This document shows positions 17,325 through 27,268 of a stretch of DNA of 64,000 bases, in pieces (positions within the stretch are counted from its first letter, which is position 1; each line of letters starts with the position of its first letter). The translations under genes were made by a program, and so were the position numbers. The notes under the pieces are model-generated. The model saw only the letters and a program-made list of their open reading frames with translations, was not told the DNA's origin and did no database searches. Source of the stretch: Vicingus sp036171675 (GTDB lineage: Bacteria > Bacteroidota > Bacteroidia > Flavobacteriales_E > Vicingaceae); NCBI GenBank assembly GCA_036171675.1, contig JAVHRO010000075.1, positions 1 through 64,000 on the forward strand, written 5' to 3'.

Positions 17325-17954
17325 ATGAACGATTATTCCCCAAAAGAAGAAAAAATTAATGTTTTATCGCATGCTGTAGGAATACTTTTAAGCCTTATAG
17401 CCTTACCTTTATTGGTTATCCGTTCAATAGAACTTAGTAATGGACTACATATAGTAAGTTTTAGCATATTCGGATTGAGTTTAATTGCGTTATACACCGC
17501 ATCAACCTTATATCACCATGCTAAAAAACCTGTATTAAGAAAGCGATTAAAAATTTTTGATCATGCTGCCATTTATGTGCTCATAGCTGGAACCTACACA
17601 CCATTTACACTAATTACACTTTATGATACCAATGGCTGGATAATTTTTGGCATTTCGTGGGGGATGGCCTTAATTGGTATAATTCTAAAACTATTCTTTA
17701 CTGGTAAATTTAAACTAATCTCTACGTTAATGTATGTATTTATGGGGTGGATGATTGTTTTTGCGATAAAACCCTTAATCGAAAATTTATCTCCAATTGG
17801 ATTAAAATGGCTCCTTGCGGGCGGCATAGCATACACCATTGGTGCAATTTTATATAGTATAAAAAAAATAACGTTCAATCATGCCATATTTCATGTGTTT
17901 GTTTTATTAGGGAGTTTTTGCCATTTTATGGCTGTGTATTTTTATGTTGTATAA
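17325..17954 (+). CDS. Hemolysin III / PAQR family membrane protein
   Basis: 209 residues with seven predicted membrane segments. The family hallmarks are present: EEKINVLSHAVG near the start, the Ser-x3-His of ASTLYHHAKK, FDHAAIYVLIAGTYTPF, and the C-terminal HAIFHVFVLLGSFCHFMAV with the conserved zinc-ligand histidines. Members are called hemolysin III or YqfA and are related to adiponectin receptors, with a likely metal-dependent hydrolase role in membrane lipid homeostasis. The haemolytic role is not established here. Confidence 0.88.
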   Translation: MNDYSPKEEKINVLSHAVGILLSLIALPLLVIRSIELSNGLHIVSFSIFGLSLIALYTASTLYHHAKKPVLRKRLKIFDHAAIYVLIAGTYTPFTLITLYDTNGWIIFGISWGMALIGIILKLFFTGKFKLISTLMYVFMGWMIVFAIKPLIENLSPIGLKWLLAGGIAYTIGAILYSIKKITFNHAIFHVFVLLGSFCHFMAVYFYVV

Positions 17955-18257
17955 TACCGAGTGCAATTGGGCTTGATTTTCAATTGAACTTTGCTCATAA
18001 ATCGTAATATATCAATCTGTATTGTGCTGTTTACTGCTTTGTTTATTCTTATCACCAAAACCATGAAACAAGCTATCAGAAAACAGATTTACTGGAAAAA
18101 TAACTACTTTTACTAGTTGAAATTTGAATTTTGAAACTTTAAGATTACGACAACTTTTAAGATGCCGTTAATTTTGCTTCTTTTTATCGTAGAACAATGA
18201 TTTAATATTTGAAATTCGAATTATTATCTTTAAAATTTATGCTTTAAATTAAACATA
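17955..18257. other. 303-base gap without a gene
   Basis: AT-rich sequence between the hemolysin III gene and lpxK. I see no ORF with coding character and no strong terminator. A weak box TATCTTTA (18225-18232), one base off TAnnTTTG, lies 25 bases before the lpxK start and may be its promoter. Confidence 0.5.
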
Positions 18258-19325
18258 TTGAATAAGTTAGTTGCATTATTTCTGTATCCAATTTCGCTGA
18301 TATATGGATGTATTACTTTCATAAGAAATAAATTGTTCGATTTAAATATTTTAAAATCAACTGAATTTAATTTTCCTGTCATATCGGTTGGTAATTTAAG
18401 CGTAGGTGGAGTTGGAAAAACTCCTCACGTAGAATATTTAATACGATTGTTGAACGATTTTAAATTAGCTACCTTAAGCAGAGGTTATAAAAGACAAAGC
18501 AAAGGATTTTTTTTAGCACTCGATAACTCAACGGTATATGACATTGGCGATGAACCGTTACAATATAAATCTAAATTTGAAAATCTCATTGTTGCTGTAG
18601 ATGAAAACCGGGTAAGAGGAATTAAATTATTAAAAAAATCAGCCCCTGATGTTAAAGTAATTATACTTGACGATGCTTTTCAACATAGGGCTGTAAATCC
18701 AGGAATAAACATTTTAGTCACCGATTATAGTAAATTATATATCGATGATATTATTTTGCCTTCGGGGCGACTTAGAGAGTTTGCTATAGGGAGTTCAAGG
18801 GCAGATGTTATTATTGTTTCTAAAACTCCCGATGTGCTATCTCCTATAGAAATAAGAAGAATAAAACTTGACTTAAACCCTAAACCATACCAAGAAATAT
18901 TTTTTTCTTACACAAAATACGGCACTATTACTCCTTTCACAAATAAAGCCAAGGAGTTCGTAATAGATAAACTTAAAAACTTCACGGTATTGTTGATTAC
19001 TGGAATTGCAAAACCTCTTCCACTTTATCTTTACATTAAAGACTATTTTAACGATGTTGAGCACATCAAATTTCCTGACCATTATAATTTTACTTCTAAC
19101 GATATCACATCAATAAAATCAGCATACCATGATTTATATGGTAATAATAAAATAATAATTACTACCGAAAAAGACTTTATGCGATTATCTTTGCCAGAAA
19201 TAAAAAATCAACTAGAAGAATTTCCTTGTTTTTTTATACCCATTGAAGTTTACTTTCATGGAAAAGATAAAGAAGAATTCGATAACAAAATATTAAAATA
19301 TGTTAGAGCAAATACACGAAGCTAA
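18258..19325 (+). CDS. lpxK: Tetraacyldisaccharide 4'-kinase
   Basis: 355 residues. LpxK phosphorylates the 4' position of the lipid A disaccharide at the inner membrane. The N-terminal membrane helix, NKLFDLNIL, the P-loop region GNLSVGGVGKTPHVEYLI (~residues 45-62), LSRGYKR, GDEP and LDDAFQHR are family hallmarks. The start is TTG at 18258: there is no in-frame ATG before the P-loop, and NKLVALFLYPISLIYG aligns with the normal LpxK start. It overlaps punA by 26 bases and heads the lpxK-punA-udk-M1 run. Confidence 0.93.
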   Translation: MNKLVALFLYPISLIYGCITFIRNKLFDLNILKSTEFNFPVISVGNLSVGGVGKTPHVEYLIRLLNDFKLATLSRGYKRQSKGFFLALDNSTVYDIGDEPLQYKSKFENLIVAVDENRVRGIKLLKKSAPDVKVIILDDAFQHRAVNPGINILVTDYSKLYIDDIILPSGRLREFAIGSSRADVIIVSKTPDVLSPIEIRRIKLDLNPKPYQEIFFSYTKYGTITPFTNKAKEFVIDKLKNFTVLLITGIAKPLPLYLYIKDYFNDVEHIKFPDHYNFTSNDITSIKSAYHDLYGNNKIIITTEKDFMRLSLPEIKNQLEEFPCFFIPIEVYFHGKDKEEFDNKILKYVRANTRS

Positions 19326-20136
19326 AAACTATTTACAATCTAAAACAACTATTCAACCTATTATTGGAATAATTTTAGGAAGTGGGTTGGGAAATTTAAC
19401 TACCCAAATCGAAGTAGAAGTGGCCATTCCTTACAAAGAAATTCCATTTTTCCCAGTTTCTACTGTTGAAGGTCATCACGGAGAACTTATCTTTGGAACG
19501 TTAAATGGCGTCTCGATTGTTGCCATGGGAGGTCGTTTTCATTATTACGAAGGTTATTCTACACAAAAATGCACTTTCCCAGTCCGAGTTTTACATGCAT
19601 TAGGAATAAAACAATTAATACTAAGCAATGCTAGCGGCGGTGTTAATGAAAATTTTGAAATTGGAGATATTATGCTGTTAACTGATCATATTAATCTTTT
19701 ACCAGACAATCCTCTACGGGGAAAAAACATTGATGAACTAGGCCCTCGTTTCCCAGATATGAGTGAACCCTATTCAAAATATTTAAATGACATAATTAAA
19801 ACAACCGCTTTAAAAAACAACATTAAATTGCAAGAGGGAGTTTATGCTGCATTATCAGGTCCAACCTATGAAACACCAGCTGAATATAAATATGCAAGAA
19901 TAATTGGAGCTGATGCCGTTGGTATGAGTACCGTTCCAGAAGTAATAGTTGCAAATCATATGGGATTACCATGTGTTGCACTATCTATAATTACTGATTT
20001 AGGTGTTAAAGGTAAAATTATTGAAATAAGTCATGAAGAAGTGCAACAAATAGCCAAAAATGCGGAACCAATTATGACCTTTCTTATAAAGGAATTGTTA
20101 ACCCAAATTGTACAATCAAAAACATTGGCAAATTAA
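19300..20136 (+). CDS. punA: Purine nucleoside phosphorylase
   Basis: 278 residues, trimeric PNP family. It converts inosine and guanosine to free base plus ribose-1-phosphate for purine salvage. Motifs: GIILGSGLGNL (phosphate loop), VEGHHGEL, MGGRFHYYEGYS, LSNASGGVNENFEIGDIM, and GPTYETPAEYKYAR with GADAVGMSTVPEV. Length and order are normal. The ATG at 19300 lies inside the end of lpxK, so translation is probably coupled. It works in the same salvage network as apt (52584) and guaA. Confidence 0.95.
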   Translation: MLEQIHEAKNYLQSKTTIQPIIGIILGSGLGNLTTQIEVEVAIPYKEIPFFPVSTVEGHHGELIFGTLNGVSIVAMGGRFHYYEGYSTQKCTFPVRVLHALGIKQLILSNASGGVNENFEIGDIMLLTDHINLLPDNPLRGKNIDELGPRFPDMSEPYSKYLNDIIKTTALKNNIKLQEGVYAALSGPTYETPAEYKYARIIGADAVGMSTVPEVIVANHMGLPCVALSIITDLGVKGKIIEISHEEVQQIAKNAEPIMTFLIKELLTQIVQSKTLAN

Positions 20137-20166
20137 ATAATAACAACATTCGTTAAATAACTAGAT

Positions 20167-20775
20167 ATGATAATAATTGGTATTGCTGGTGGAACAGGTT
20201 CTGGAAAAACTACAGTTGTTCAAAAAATTGCACATGTTGTTCCTGAAAAAAATGTGGCAATCTTAATGCAAGATTCTTATTATAACCACAATACTCAATT
20301 AAGTTTTGAAGAACGTCAAAAAATAAATTATGATCATCCAAATGCTATTGATTTTGATTTATTGCTTAACCATATTCAAACCCTAAAAAACAACCAACCT
20401 GTTGAACAACCCATATATTCTTACACAACTCATGCTAGAACTGACGATTACACAGTTGTTCATCCTAAAGAAATTTTAATAGTTGAGGGAATTTTGATTT
20501 ATACCAATGAAGCATTAAGAAAATTGTGTGATATTAAAATATTTGTTCACACCGATGCTGATTTAAGATTAATTCGAAGAATAAAACGAGATATAAACGA
20601 ACGAGGTCGTGACCTTGAGGAAGTATTGAATCGCTATGAAAATACACTTAAACCAATGCATAACCAGTTTATTGAACCAACCATGAAATATGCAGATTTA
20701 ATTATTCCAATTGGTGGGGAAAATAAAGTGGCCATTGATATTTTAACCTCCATGATTAAAGAGAAAATAAAATAA
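20167..20775 (+). CDS. udk: Uridine kinase
   Basis: 202 residues. Phosphorylates uridine and cytidine in pyrimidine salvage. The Walker A GIAGGTGSGKTT lies at residues 5-16, followed by the acceptor region MQDSYYNH, the uridine-binding NYDHPNAIDFDLL, and IFVHTDADLRLIRRIKRDINERGR in the lid. Length is typical. The stop overlaps the next ATG by one base (TAATG), indicating coupling with the M1 peptidase gene. Confidence 0.95.
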   Translation: MIIIGIAGGTGSGKTTVVQKIAHVVPEKNVAILMQDSYYNHNTQLSFEERQKINYDHPNAIDFDLLLNHIQTLKNNQPVEQPIYSYTTHARTDDYTVVHPKEILIVEGILIYTNEALRKLCDIKIFVHTDADLRLIRRIKRDINERGRDLEEVLNRYENTLKPMHNQFIEPTMKYADLIIPIGGENKVAIDILTSMIKEKIK

Positions 20776-23700
20776 TGCTAAAATATTTCTTGGTTTTTAT
20801 TCCATCATTTTTTCTTGTCAAATTTAATTACTGCCAAAAAAAAGAAGTTCCTTACTTTCAACAACAAGTAAATTATCAAATTAATGTTCAATTAAACGAC
20901 ATTACCCATGAATTAGTTTCTTCAGAATCAATCGAATATACAAATAATTCACCCGACAAACTAGAGTTTATCTATTTCCATCTTTGGCCAAATGGCTATA
21001 AAAATTATAAATCAGCATTATGTAAACAAAAACTTGAAGAAGGAAATACAAAATTATATTATGCCAAAGAGGACGAATTAGGATTCATAGATGGATTAGA
21101 ATTTAAGTCAGATGACGACAAACTAGAGTGGGAAATTACCAATGACCACGAGGACATTTGTCGCGTTTTTCTTCCACAGCCTCTATTACCTGGTGAAACG
21201 ATAAAGATTACAACTCCTTTTCATGTAAAAATTCCTTATGGTGTTTTTTCTAGAATGGGCCATATTGACCAATCTTATCAAATTTCTCAATGGTATCCAA
21301 AACCTGCTGTTTACGATAAAGAAGGATGGCATCAAATGCCCTATTTAGACCAAGGTGAATTTTATTCAGAATTTGGAACTTTTGATGTAAAAATTACCCT
21401 TCCAAAAAACTATGTTGTTGGTGCTACAGGAGATTTGGTAAATGGTGAAGAAGAGTTAAAGTGGCTAAATCAAAAAGTTGAAAAAACAAGCAAAATAACA
21501 GATTACATCTCAACTGACATGAGTTTTCCACCTTCTAACGACACTTTAAAAACGTTACATTATCATCAGGAAAAAGTGCATGATTTTGCATGGTTTGCCG
21601 ACAAACGATATCACGTTTTAAAAGGAGAAGTAGAATTACCTCATAGTAAACGAAAAGTCACCACTTGGGCAATGTTTACGAATAATGAAGCTAATTTATG
21701 GGAAAAAAGCATCACCTATATCAACGATGCTACCTATTACTATTCATTATGGAATGGCGACTATCCCTACAATCAAGTTACAGCGGTTGATGGTGCCTTA
21801 AGTGCCGGTGGTGGAATGGAATACCCCAACATTACTATTATTGGCGAATCTGGTAGCGATTTTGGGTTGGAGACTGTAATAATGCATGAAGTTGGTCATA
21901 ATTGGTTTTATGGAATTTTGGGTAGTAATGAACGAGACCATCCTTGGATGGATGAAGGAATAAATTCAATGAACGAAAATCGCTATATCGAAACCAAGTT
22001 TCCTGATGCAAAGTTGGTAGATTTTAAATCGGCAAAAGGCCTACTTAAGTTTTTTGATATGGAGCAGTACGCACACAAATCGCAATACGAAATTGCTTAT
22101 TTAATTAATGCCCGAAAAAACCAAGACCAAGCAATAGAAAGCCACTCAGCTGATTATACCCCTTTAAATTACGGAGGAATAGTATATGCAAAAACAGCCA
22201 TCACATTCGATTATTTAATGGCGTATTTGGGAAACAAAACTTTTGATCAATGCATGCAAAAATATTTCGAAGAATGGAAATTTAAGCATCCACAACCAAA
22301 CGATTTAAGAAAAGTGTTTGAAACTGAAAGTCAACAAAACTTGAGTTGGTTTTTCGATGGCATGATAAAATCAACCCATAAAGTAGATTATAAAATTATT
22401 TCTTCCAAAAAAGACACCACTTCACCTGAAAATGTAGTTATAAAAATAAAAAACAAAGGCAATATAAATGGTCCATTTTCGATTTCAGGAATAAAAAATG
22501 ATTCCATTACCCACACTCAGTGGTACGAACCAATTGGTAATAAAGCTTTTGTGCCTTTTAAAATTGGTGAATACGATTCCTATAAAATTGATGCAAATTT
22601 GGATATACCAGAAATTTCACGAAAAAATAACACCTTAAAAACAAAAGGATGGTTTAAAACCACAGAACCACTTCGTTTGCAATTTTTAGGAAGTATAGAA
22701 AACCCTAATCGAACTCAATTATTTTATACCCCAATAGGTGGATGGAATTCAAACGATAAATTTATGCTGGGTGCTGCAATTTATAACTCCACAATTCCTG
22801 TTAAAAAATTCGAATATGTGTTAGCCCCAATGTATGGGTTTGGCTCTAAAAATATTGATGGCTACGCCAACACATTTTTTCATATTACGCCGCCAACTAT
22901 CTTTCAAGACCTTGCAATTGGAATAAAATCGTCGTCTTTCAGCTATTTATCATTTACAAAACCATCTTCTCTTGAACATGAAGCGCTACAATATTATAAA
23001 CTTGCGCCACAAATTAACATTGATTTTAAAAAACGTAAACCAAGGCAATTCAAACAATATTTTTTGAATTATGAATACATTACGATATTTGAACAAGTTG
23101 CTCAATTTAACAAAAACAACGAAGGAAAAGTTAATTATACGTTGAAGCTAAACAATTTCTATGTTAACCAAATAAATTTTGGCATAAGAAGTAAAAACCC
23201 AATAAATCCTTATTTAGCAACTACCAACATTCAACAAGCAGTTGACTTTGTGAAAATTAGTTTAGAAGCCAAATATAAATTTGCTTATCGGAAAAACGGA
23301 ACAGGATTAGATTTAAGATTTTTTGTCGGAAGATTCTTGTACAACAACAACTCAAACTCTAGATTTAATTACAATTTAAGTGGAAATTCAGATTATTTAT
23401 ACGAACATATTTTACTTGGAAGAAACAGTATTGATGGACATTTAAATCAACAAGCCATGATTACCGATGGAGGATTTAAAAATTATACAACCATTTCTAG
23501 TGCAAATAAATGGATGAACGCTATTAATTTAAAAAGTAATTTACCTATAAAATATATTGGTTTGTACGCCGATTTTGGTTTATCAGGTTATATTACAACA
23601 AATTATAAAGGTGATGAAATTGACGAGGTATCGCCCATTGCGTATGGTTTTGGAGCCACGTTAATTCTTATTCCAAATATGGTAGAAATATACTTTCCAA

Positions 23701-23810
23701 TTAAATTGTCAAGCGACTTAAATCAATTAAAATATATCGAAAAAATTAGATTTACCTTTAATTTAAATTTAGTTAAACCTTTTGAAATGGTTCGTAAGTT
23801 TGATTTTTAA
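20775..23810 (+). CDS. M1 metallopeptidase fused to a C-terminal outer-membrane-type domain
   Basis: 1011 residues. Signal peptide (KYFLVFIPSFFLVKFNYCQ), M1 N-terminal beta domain, GGGMEYPN substrate motif, and the zinc site HEVGH (371-375) with the third ligand Glu394 in WMDEG exactly 18 residues on. The catalytic part ends near residue 620. The remaining ~390 residues are rich in alternating aromatic strands and the protein ends in Phe (VRKFDF), as outer-membrane barrels do. I infer a peptidase anchored in the outer membrane. Ordinary aminopeptidase N is cytoplasmic or has a helical C-terminus, so this layout differs. Coupled to udk by a one-base overlap. Confidence 0.88.
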   Translation: MLKYFLVFIPSFFLVKFNYCQKKEVPYFQQQVNYQINVQLNDITHELVSSESIEYTNNSPDKLEFIYFHLWPNGYKNYKSALCKQKLEEGNTKLYYAKEDELGFIDGLEFKSDDDKLEWEITNDHEDICRVFLPQPLLPGETIKITTPFHVKIPYGVFSRMGHIDQSYQISQWYPKPAVYDKEGWHQMPYLDQGEFYSEFGTFDVKITLPKNYVVGATGDLVNGEEELKWLNQKVEKTSKITDYISTDMSFPPSNDTLKTLHYHQEKVHDFAWFADKRYHVLKGEVELPHSKRKVTTWAMFTNNEANLWEKSITYINDATYYYSLWNGDYPYNQVTAVDGALSAGGGMEYPNITIIGESGSDFGLETVIMHEVGHNWFYGILGSNERDHPWMDEGINSMNENRYIETKFPDAKLVDFKSAKGLLKFFDMEQYAHKSQYEIAYLINARKNQDQAIESHSADYTPLNYGGIVYAKTAITFDYLMAYLGNKTFDQCMQKYFEEWKFKHPQPNDLRKVFETESQQNLSWFFDGMIKSTHKVDYKIISSKKDTTSPENVVIKIKNKGNINGPFSISGIKNDSITHTQWYEPIGNKAFVPFKIGEYDSYKIDANLDIPEISRKNNTLKTKGWFKTTEPLRLQFLGSIENPNRTQLFYTPIGGWNSNDKFMLGAAIYNSTIPVKKFEYVLAPMYGFGSKNIDGYANTFFHITPPTIFQDLAIGIKSSSFSYLSFTKPSSLEHEALQYYKLAPQINIDFKKRKPRQFKQYFLNYEYITIFEQVAQFNKNNEGKVNYTLKLNNFYVNQINFGIRSKNPINPYLATTNIQQAVDFVKISLEAKYKFAYRKNGTGLDLRFFVGRFLYNNNSNSRFNYNLSGNSDYLYEHILLGRNSIDGHLNQQAMITDGGFKNYTTISSANKWMNAINLKSNLPIKYIGLYADFGLSGYITTNYKGDEIDEVSPIAYGFGATLILIPNMVEIYFPIKLSSDLNQLKYIEKIRFTFNLNLVKPFEMVRKFDF

Positions 23811-23851
23811 GTTCCATCTTAATCAAAATAATTACTTTAGCATCGTTATTT

Positions 23852-24601
23852 ATGAACGATAGAAAAAACATATATTTTGCGTCAGATTTTCATCTTGGAG
23901 CTCCCAATTATAATGAAAGTTTAATTCGAGAAAAAAAAATAGTTAGATGGCTTGACGAAATAAGCGTTGATGCTAAAGAAATTTATCTTGTTGGCGATAT
24001 TTTTGATTTCTGGTTTGAATACAAACACGCTATACCAAAAGGATTCGTTCGACTGCAAGGAAAAATTGCAGAATTAACCGACAAAGGAGTAACTATAAAT
24101 GTTTTTCGTGGAAATCATGATATGTGGATATTTGATTATCTTCCAAAAGAATTAGGAATTAATATTATTGAAGACAATGTAATTAAATTGTTTGATGGAA
24201 AAAAGTTTTTTATTGGTCACGGAGATGGATTAGGACCGGGCGACCATGGATATAAACTGATTAAGAAAATTTTTGCTAATAAACTTTGCCAATGGGCATT
24301 TGCTAGGCTACATCCTAATTTTGGGATGGAAATAGCTAATTACTGGAGTAAAAAAAGTAGAAAAATAAACGTTAATTACGACGAACAGTTTCTTGGCGAG
24401 GAAAATGAATGGCTAGCCATTTTTGCAAAAGAATATTTAAAAAAAGACCACGTCGATTTCTTTATTTTCGGTCATAGGCATTTACCTTTAGAAATTAAAT
24501 TAACCAATCATTCAACTTATGTAAACCTTGGAGAATGGATTAAATACAATTCATATGCAGTTTTTAATGGATCGCAATTAACGCTTAAGTATTTTAAATA
24601 A
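23852..24601 (+). CDS. lpxH: UDP-2,3-diacylglucosamine pyrophosphatase (LpxH-like)
   Basis: A 249-residue calcineurin-type metallophosphoesterase. Metal-binding motifs: ASDFHLG (D12, H14), GDIFDFW, FRGNHDMW, IGHGDGLGPGD and FGHRHLP. This is the LpxH type common in Bacteroidota, which hydrolyses UDP-2,3-diacylglucosamine to lipid X in lipid A synthesis. It lies just after the lpxK-containing run. The ATG at 23852 gives the normal start. Other UDP-diacylglucosamine hydrolase relatives cannot be fully excluded. Confidence 0.88.
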   Translation: MNDRKNIYFASDFHLGAPNYNESLIREKKIVRWLDEISVDAKEIYLVGDIFDFWFEYKHAIPKGFVRLQGKIAELTDKGVTINVFRGNHDMWIFDYLPKELGINIIEDNVIKLFDGKKFFIGHGDGLGPGDHGYKLIKKIFANKLCQWAFARLHPNFGMEIANYWSKKSRKINVNYDEQFLGEENEWLAIFAKEYLKKDHVDFFIFGHRHLPLEIKLTNHSTYVNLGEWIKYNSYAVFNGSQLTLKYFK

Positions 24602-24618
24602 ATTATATATTTTTTCTC

Positions 24619-24626
24619 TATATTTG
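24619..24626 (+). promoter_or_regulatory. -7 box abutting the MerR gene ATG
   Basis: TATATTTG, four bases (TTTC) before the ATG at 24631. Predicts transcription starting at or next to the start codon. Confidence 0.55.
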
Positions 24627-24630
24627 TTTC

Positions 24631-24951
24631 ATGACGGACTCTAAATTATATTACTCCATTAGTGAAGTTGCTGAAATGCTTTCGGTTAACTCATCGTTAA
24701 TTCGTTTTTGGGAGAAAGAGTTCGATATTTTAAAGCCTAAAAAAAACAATAAGGGAAATAGATTATTTACTGTTCAAGACATTGATAACCTTAAAATTAT
24801 TTATCATTTGGTAAAAGAAAGGGGATTTACATTAGAAGGAGCAAAAAATAAGCTTAAAAATAATAGAAAAGAAACTATAGAAACCGTTGAATTGGTTCAA
24901 TCTCTTCAAAAAATAAAAAATTTCTTACTGGAACTAAAAGATGAACTATAA
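24631..24951 (+). CDS. MerR family transcriptional regulator
   Basis: 106 residues: a winged helix-turn-helix (YYSISEVAEMLSVNSSLIRFWEKEF, residues ~6-30; wing KKNNKGNRLFTVQDIDNL) followed by a short dimerisation helix. There is no C-terminal ligand domain. This short form is common in Bacteroidota. The target is unknown. The -7 box ends four bases before the ATG, so the message is probably leaderless. A weak AT-rich hairpin (AACTAT 24944-24949 / ATAGTT 24961-24966, then T) may be its terminator. Confidence 0.88.
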   Translation: MTDSKLYYSISEVAEMLSVNSSLIRFWEKEFDILKPKKNNKGNRLFTVQDIDNLKIIYHLVKERGFTLEGAKNKLKNNRKETIETVELVQSLQKIKNFLLELKDEL

Positions 24952-24973
24952 CAGCATAAAATAGTTTTTTTAA

Positions 24974-25360
24974 TTAAAGTTTTGGTTTATCATTAAATGC
25001 CGAAGGCAATAAATTAATACCTTTTTTTTGTGCAATTTTTACTAAAAATGGTATTAACACACTTGCTCCAGGTATTAAAGCAAATGGAACAGCAATTCCT
25101 AGTGTTTTTAGAATGTCATAAACTTGTTGTCGTAACTCGTGTTCCTCTTCCTTTGTTATTTTTCCTTTAGAAACATATTTGAACGCAATTATTGAGGCTT
25201 GTTTGGTTTCTACCGTTTCGGTTTTTAATCCAACCAACACTTTTCTGAATATTACCAAAAACTTGGTTTTATTGATTTTAATTTTATCAGAAAAATCATT
25301 TACGTTTTTACCTTCAGATGACAACATATCAAGCCTTATCTCCTCTTTTTTCCCCAACAT
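24974..25360 (-). CDS. LETM1-like domain protein
   Basis: 128 residues. The C-terminal half (DILKTLGIAVPFALIPGASVLIPFLVKIAQKKGINLLPSAF) resembles the LETM1 ribosome-binding-type segment with its hydrophobic hairpin followed by a basic stretch. The N-terminus is a charged helical region with no signal peptide. Small bacterial LETM1-like proteins have no settled role. It begins one base after the LysM gene stop on the same strand, so it is the last gene of that transcript. Confidence 0.65.
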   Translation of the reverse strand: MLGKKEEIRLDMLSSEGKNVNDFSDKIKINKTKFLVIFRKVLVGLKTETVETKQASIIAFKYVSKGKITKEEEHELRQQVYDILKTLGIAVPFALIPGASVLIPFLVKIAQKKGINLLPSAFNDKPKL

Positions 25361-25361
25361 T

Positions 25362-27212
25362 TTAATAAACCAATCTTAAGGAATAATTATCAAATTTAAC
25401 AATATGTGTAAATAGGTTTTCATAACCACTCTCAACTCCTGTTTTAAAAAAGTTAAATTGTGTAGAAATTTGCTTATTATTTTCACCTTCATCACTATAT
25501 ACACTTCCATATTTAATAAGATTTTTACCAAAATAACTAGCAAGGTCAAATCCTAAAAATGCATTATTTGTAGGAAATGTTTCATTCTGTTTTATGTATT
25601 TTTTTACTACAATCTTGGTATGCTCATCTTCATAATCAACAAACTGATTAATAGGCACATGTACATTTAATGTTTGAAAATATTCAATATCGATATTGTC
25701 GAATTGCAACCATTCTTCTAATCCAATAAGTGTTATTTTACAATTTTTATAATCTTTCGCCAATAGCTTGGAATTTAAAGAAATGAATAAATTGGTAATA
25801 AACATTGAATTTACAGTAGGGATAAAAAACACATTATTTCCATTAAGTTTTAGTTGTGAAATAACATCATCACTTTTAGAGATCACCACCTTTTTTATTG
25901 AAGAATAACGAGAAGTATCATTTTTTTGTAAAACTTTAGTATTGTATTCCTTAATGTAGGAATCGACCAAAGCACTTTCAGCATTATTTTGATATTGAAA
26001 TGCCACTAAATAATCTCGACTAAAACTATCTATCACAAGTTTAACAATTTGATTTACAGCAGAAATTCGTGACGGAACAGCCTTAAAAACCTGATTGTTA
26101 CTCAACAAAATTTTATTAGTTTGTTTTACAGGTGAAACAATAGCAATATTATGCTTGGCTGCAAATTTTGCCACTCTTTCAAAATTACTAGCATAAAGTG
26201 GGCCTATAATTAAATCCATTTTTTCAAGTTCAGGCTTTGCCAAAATATGAATCATTTTAATGGAATCTTGTCCTTTACTATCGTAAGCATAAACTTCAAA
26301 TCTGGTTTCTTTGGTAGAAATGGAATCTAGTGCTAACAAAAATCCTTGATAGAATTCAACAGCAAAAGTTGATTTTGGATATATTTTTTTCATTTCAAGT
26401 TGAGAGACAGGAATTTCCTGATTTTCCTCAATATAAAAAGGGAGCAACAATGCTATTTTATAAGTAGCTTTTTTTTCATTAACTGGTATTGTCGAAACCG
26501 AATTCTTTACCATTTCAACGCTATTTTTTATCAATTGAGATTGTTGATTTGTTAAAACATTCAACATCTTTTTTCGAGGAATATTAATGGTTTGATCAAC
26601 TTTTAAGCCATCTAACAAACCTTTATTTACCAATTTTATGGAATCAACTGAAACTTGATACAATTTACTTAATGAATAGAGTGTTTCTCCAGCTTTAACT
26701 ACGTGCGTTAAATAATGGGTCTCTGGCAAACTTTGATTTGGAATGGGAACTGATTGTTTGGGCTCCTTAATAGGAATTTTTAACAACTGACCTTCTTGAA
26801 TTCCTGTTTCATCAATTCCTGGGTTTAACGCAGTTATATCTTTTTGTTGTAAATTAAATTCCTTAGCTAAGGAATATAACGTTCTACCCTTCTCAACTTT
26901 ATGCAGAAAATAATTACCATCAATTGGTTGAAATTCTGCCTCCGTATTTTTTTTAACTGGTATAAGAATTTTTTCTCCTATACTTAATCCATCATTAACC
27001 GAAGGGTTTTCTTGTTGAATAACTTCAATAGGGACATTGTACTGGAGATGAATAGAATATAATGTATTTCCTTGCTCAACAAGATGAATGTAATAATTTT
27101 TACCATTAATTTGATGCACTTCAAACAAATCAGATTGTGCAAAACCAACTTCAATAGAAAATTGAAAACTGAAAATTATTGCTACGATATAGATTACTCT
27201 TGTTATTTTCAT
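25362..27212 (-). CDS. LysM repeat protein with type I periplasmic-binding domain
   Basis: 616 residues: signal peptide (ends near VGFAQS), three LysM peptidoglycan-binding repeats (~residues 32-85, 98-150, 166-215; each with G-x-TLYS-x-A/L), then from YKIALLLPFYI (~250) a ligand-binding domain of the branched-amino-acid-receptor type. This fusion sits next to guaA in many Bacteroidota and is usually annotated only as LysM protein. It is probably anchored to peptidoglycan in the periplasm. What the C-terminal domain binds is unknown. Confidence 0.85.
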   Translation of the reverse strand: MKITRVIYIVAIIFSFQFSIEVGFAQSDLFEVHQINGKNYYIHLVEQGNTLYSIHLQYNVPIEVIQQENPSVNDGLSIGEKILIPVKKNTEAEFQPIDGNYFLHKVEKGRTLYSLAKEFNLQQKDITALNPGIDETGIQEGQLLKIPIKEPKQSVPIPNQSLPETHYLTHVVKAGETLYSLSKLYQVSVDSIKLVNKGLLDGLKVDQTINIPRKKMLNVLTNQQSQLIKNSVEMVKNSVSTIPVNEKKATYKIALLLPFYIEENQEIPVSQLEMKKIYPKSTFAVEFYQGFLLALDSISTKETRFEVYAYDSKGQDSIKMIHILAKPELEKMDLIIGPLYASNFERVAKFAAKHNIAIVSPVKQTNKILLSNNQVFKAVPSRISAVNQIVKLVIDSFSRDYLVAFQYQNNAESALVDSYIKEYNTKVLQKNDTSRYSSIKKVVISKSDDVISQLKLNGNNVFFIPTVNSMFITNLFISLNSKLLAKDYKNCKITLIGLEEWLQFDNIDIEYFQTLNVHVPINQFVDYEDEHTKIVVKKYIKQNETFPTNNAFLGFDLASYFGKNLIKYGSVYSDEGENNKQISTQFNFFKTGVESGYENLFTHIVKFDNYSLRLVY

Positions 27213-27268
27213 CTAATTAATTATTAGAGACATTTTTAAAATTAGTTATTTTAAAACGTTTATTTTAC

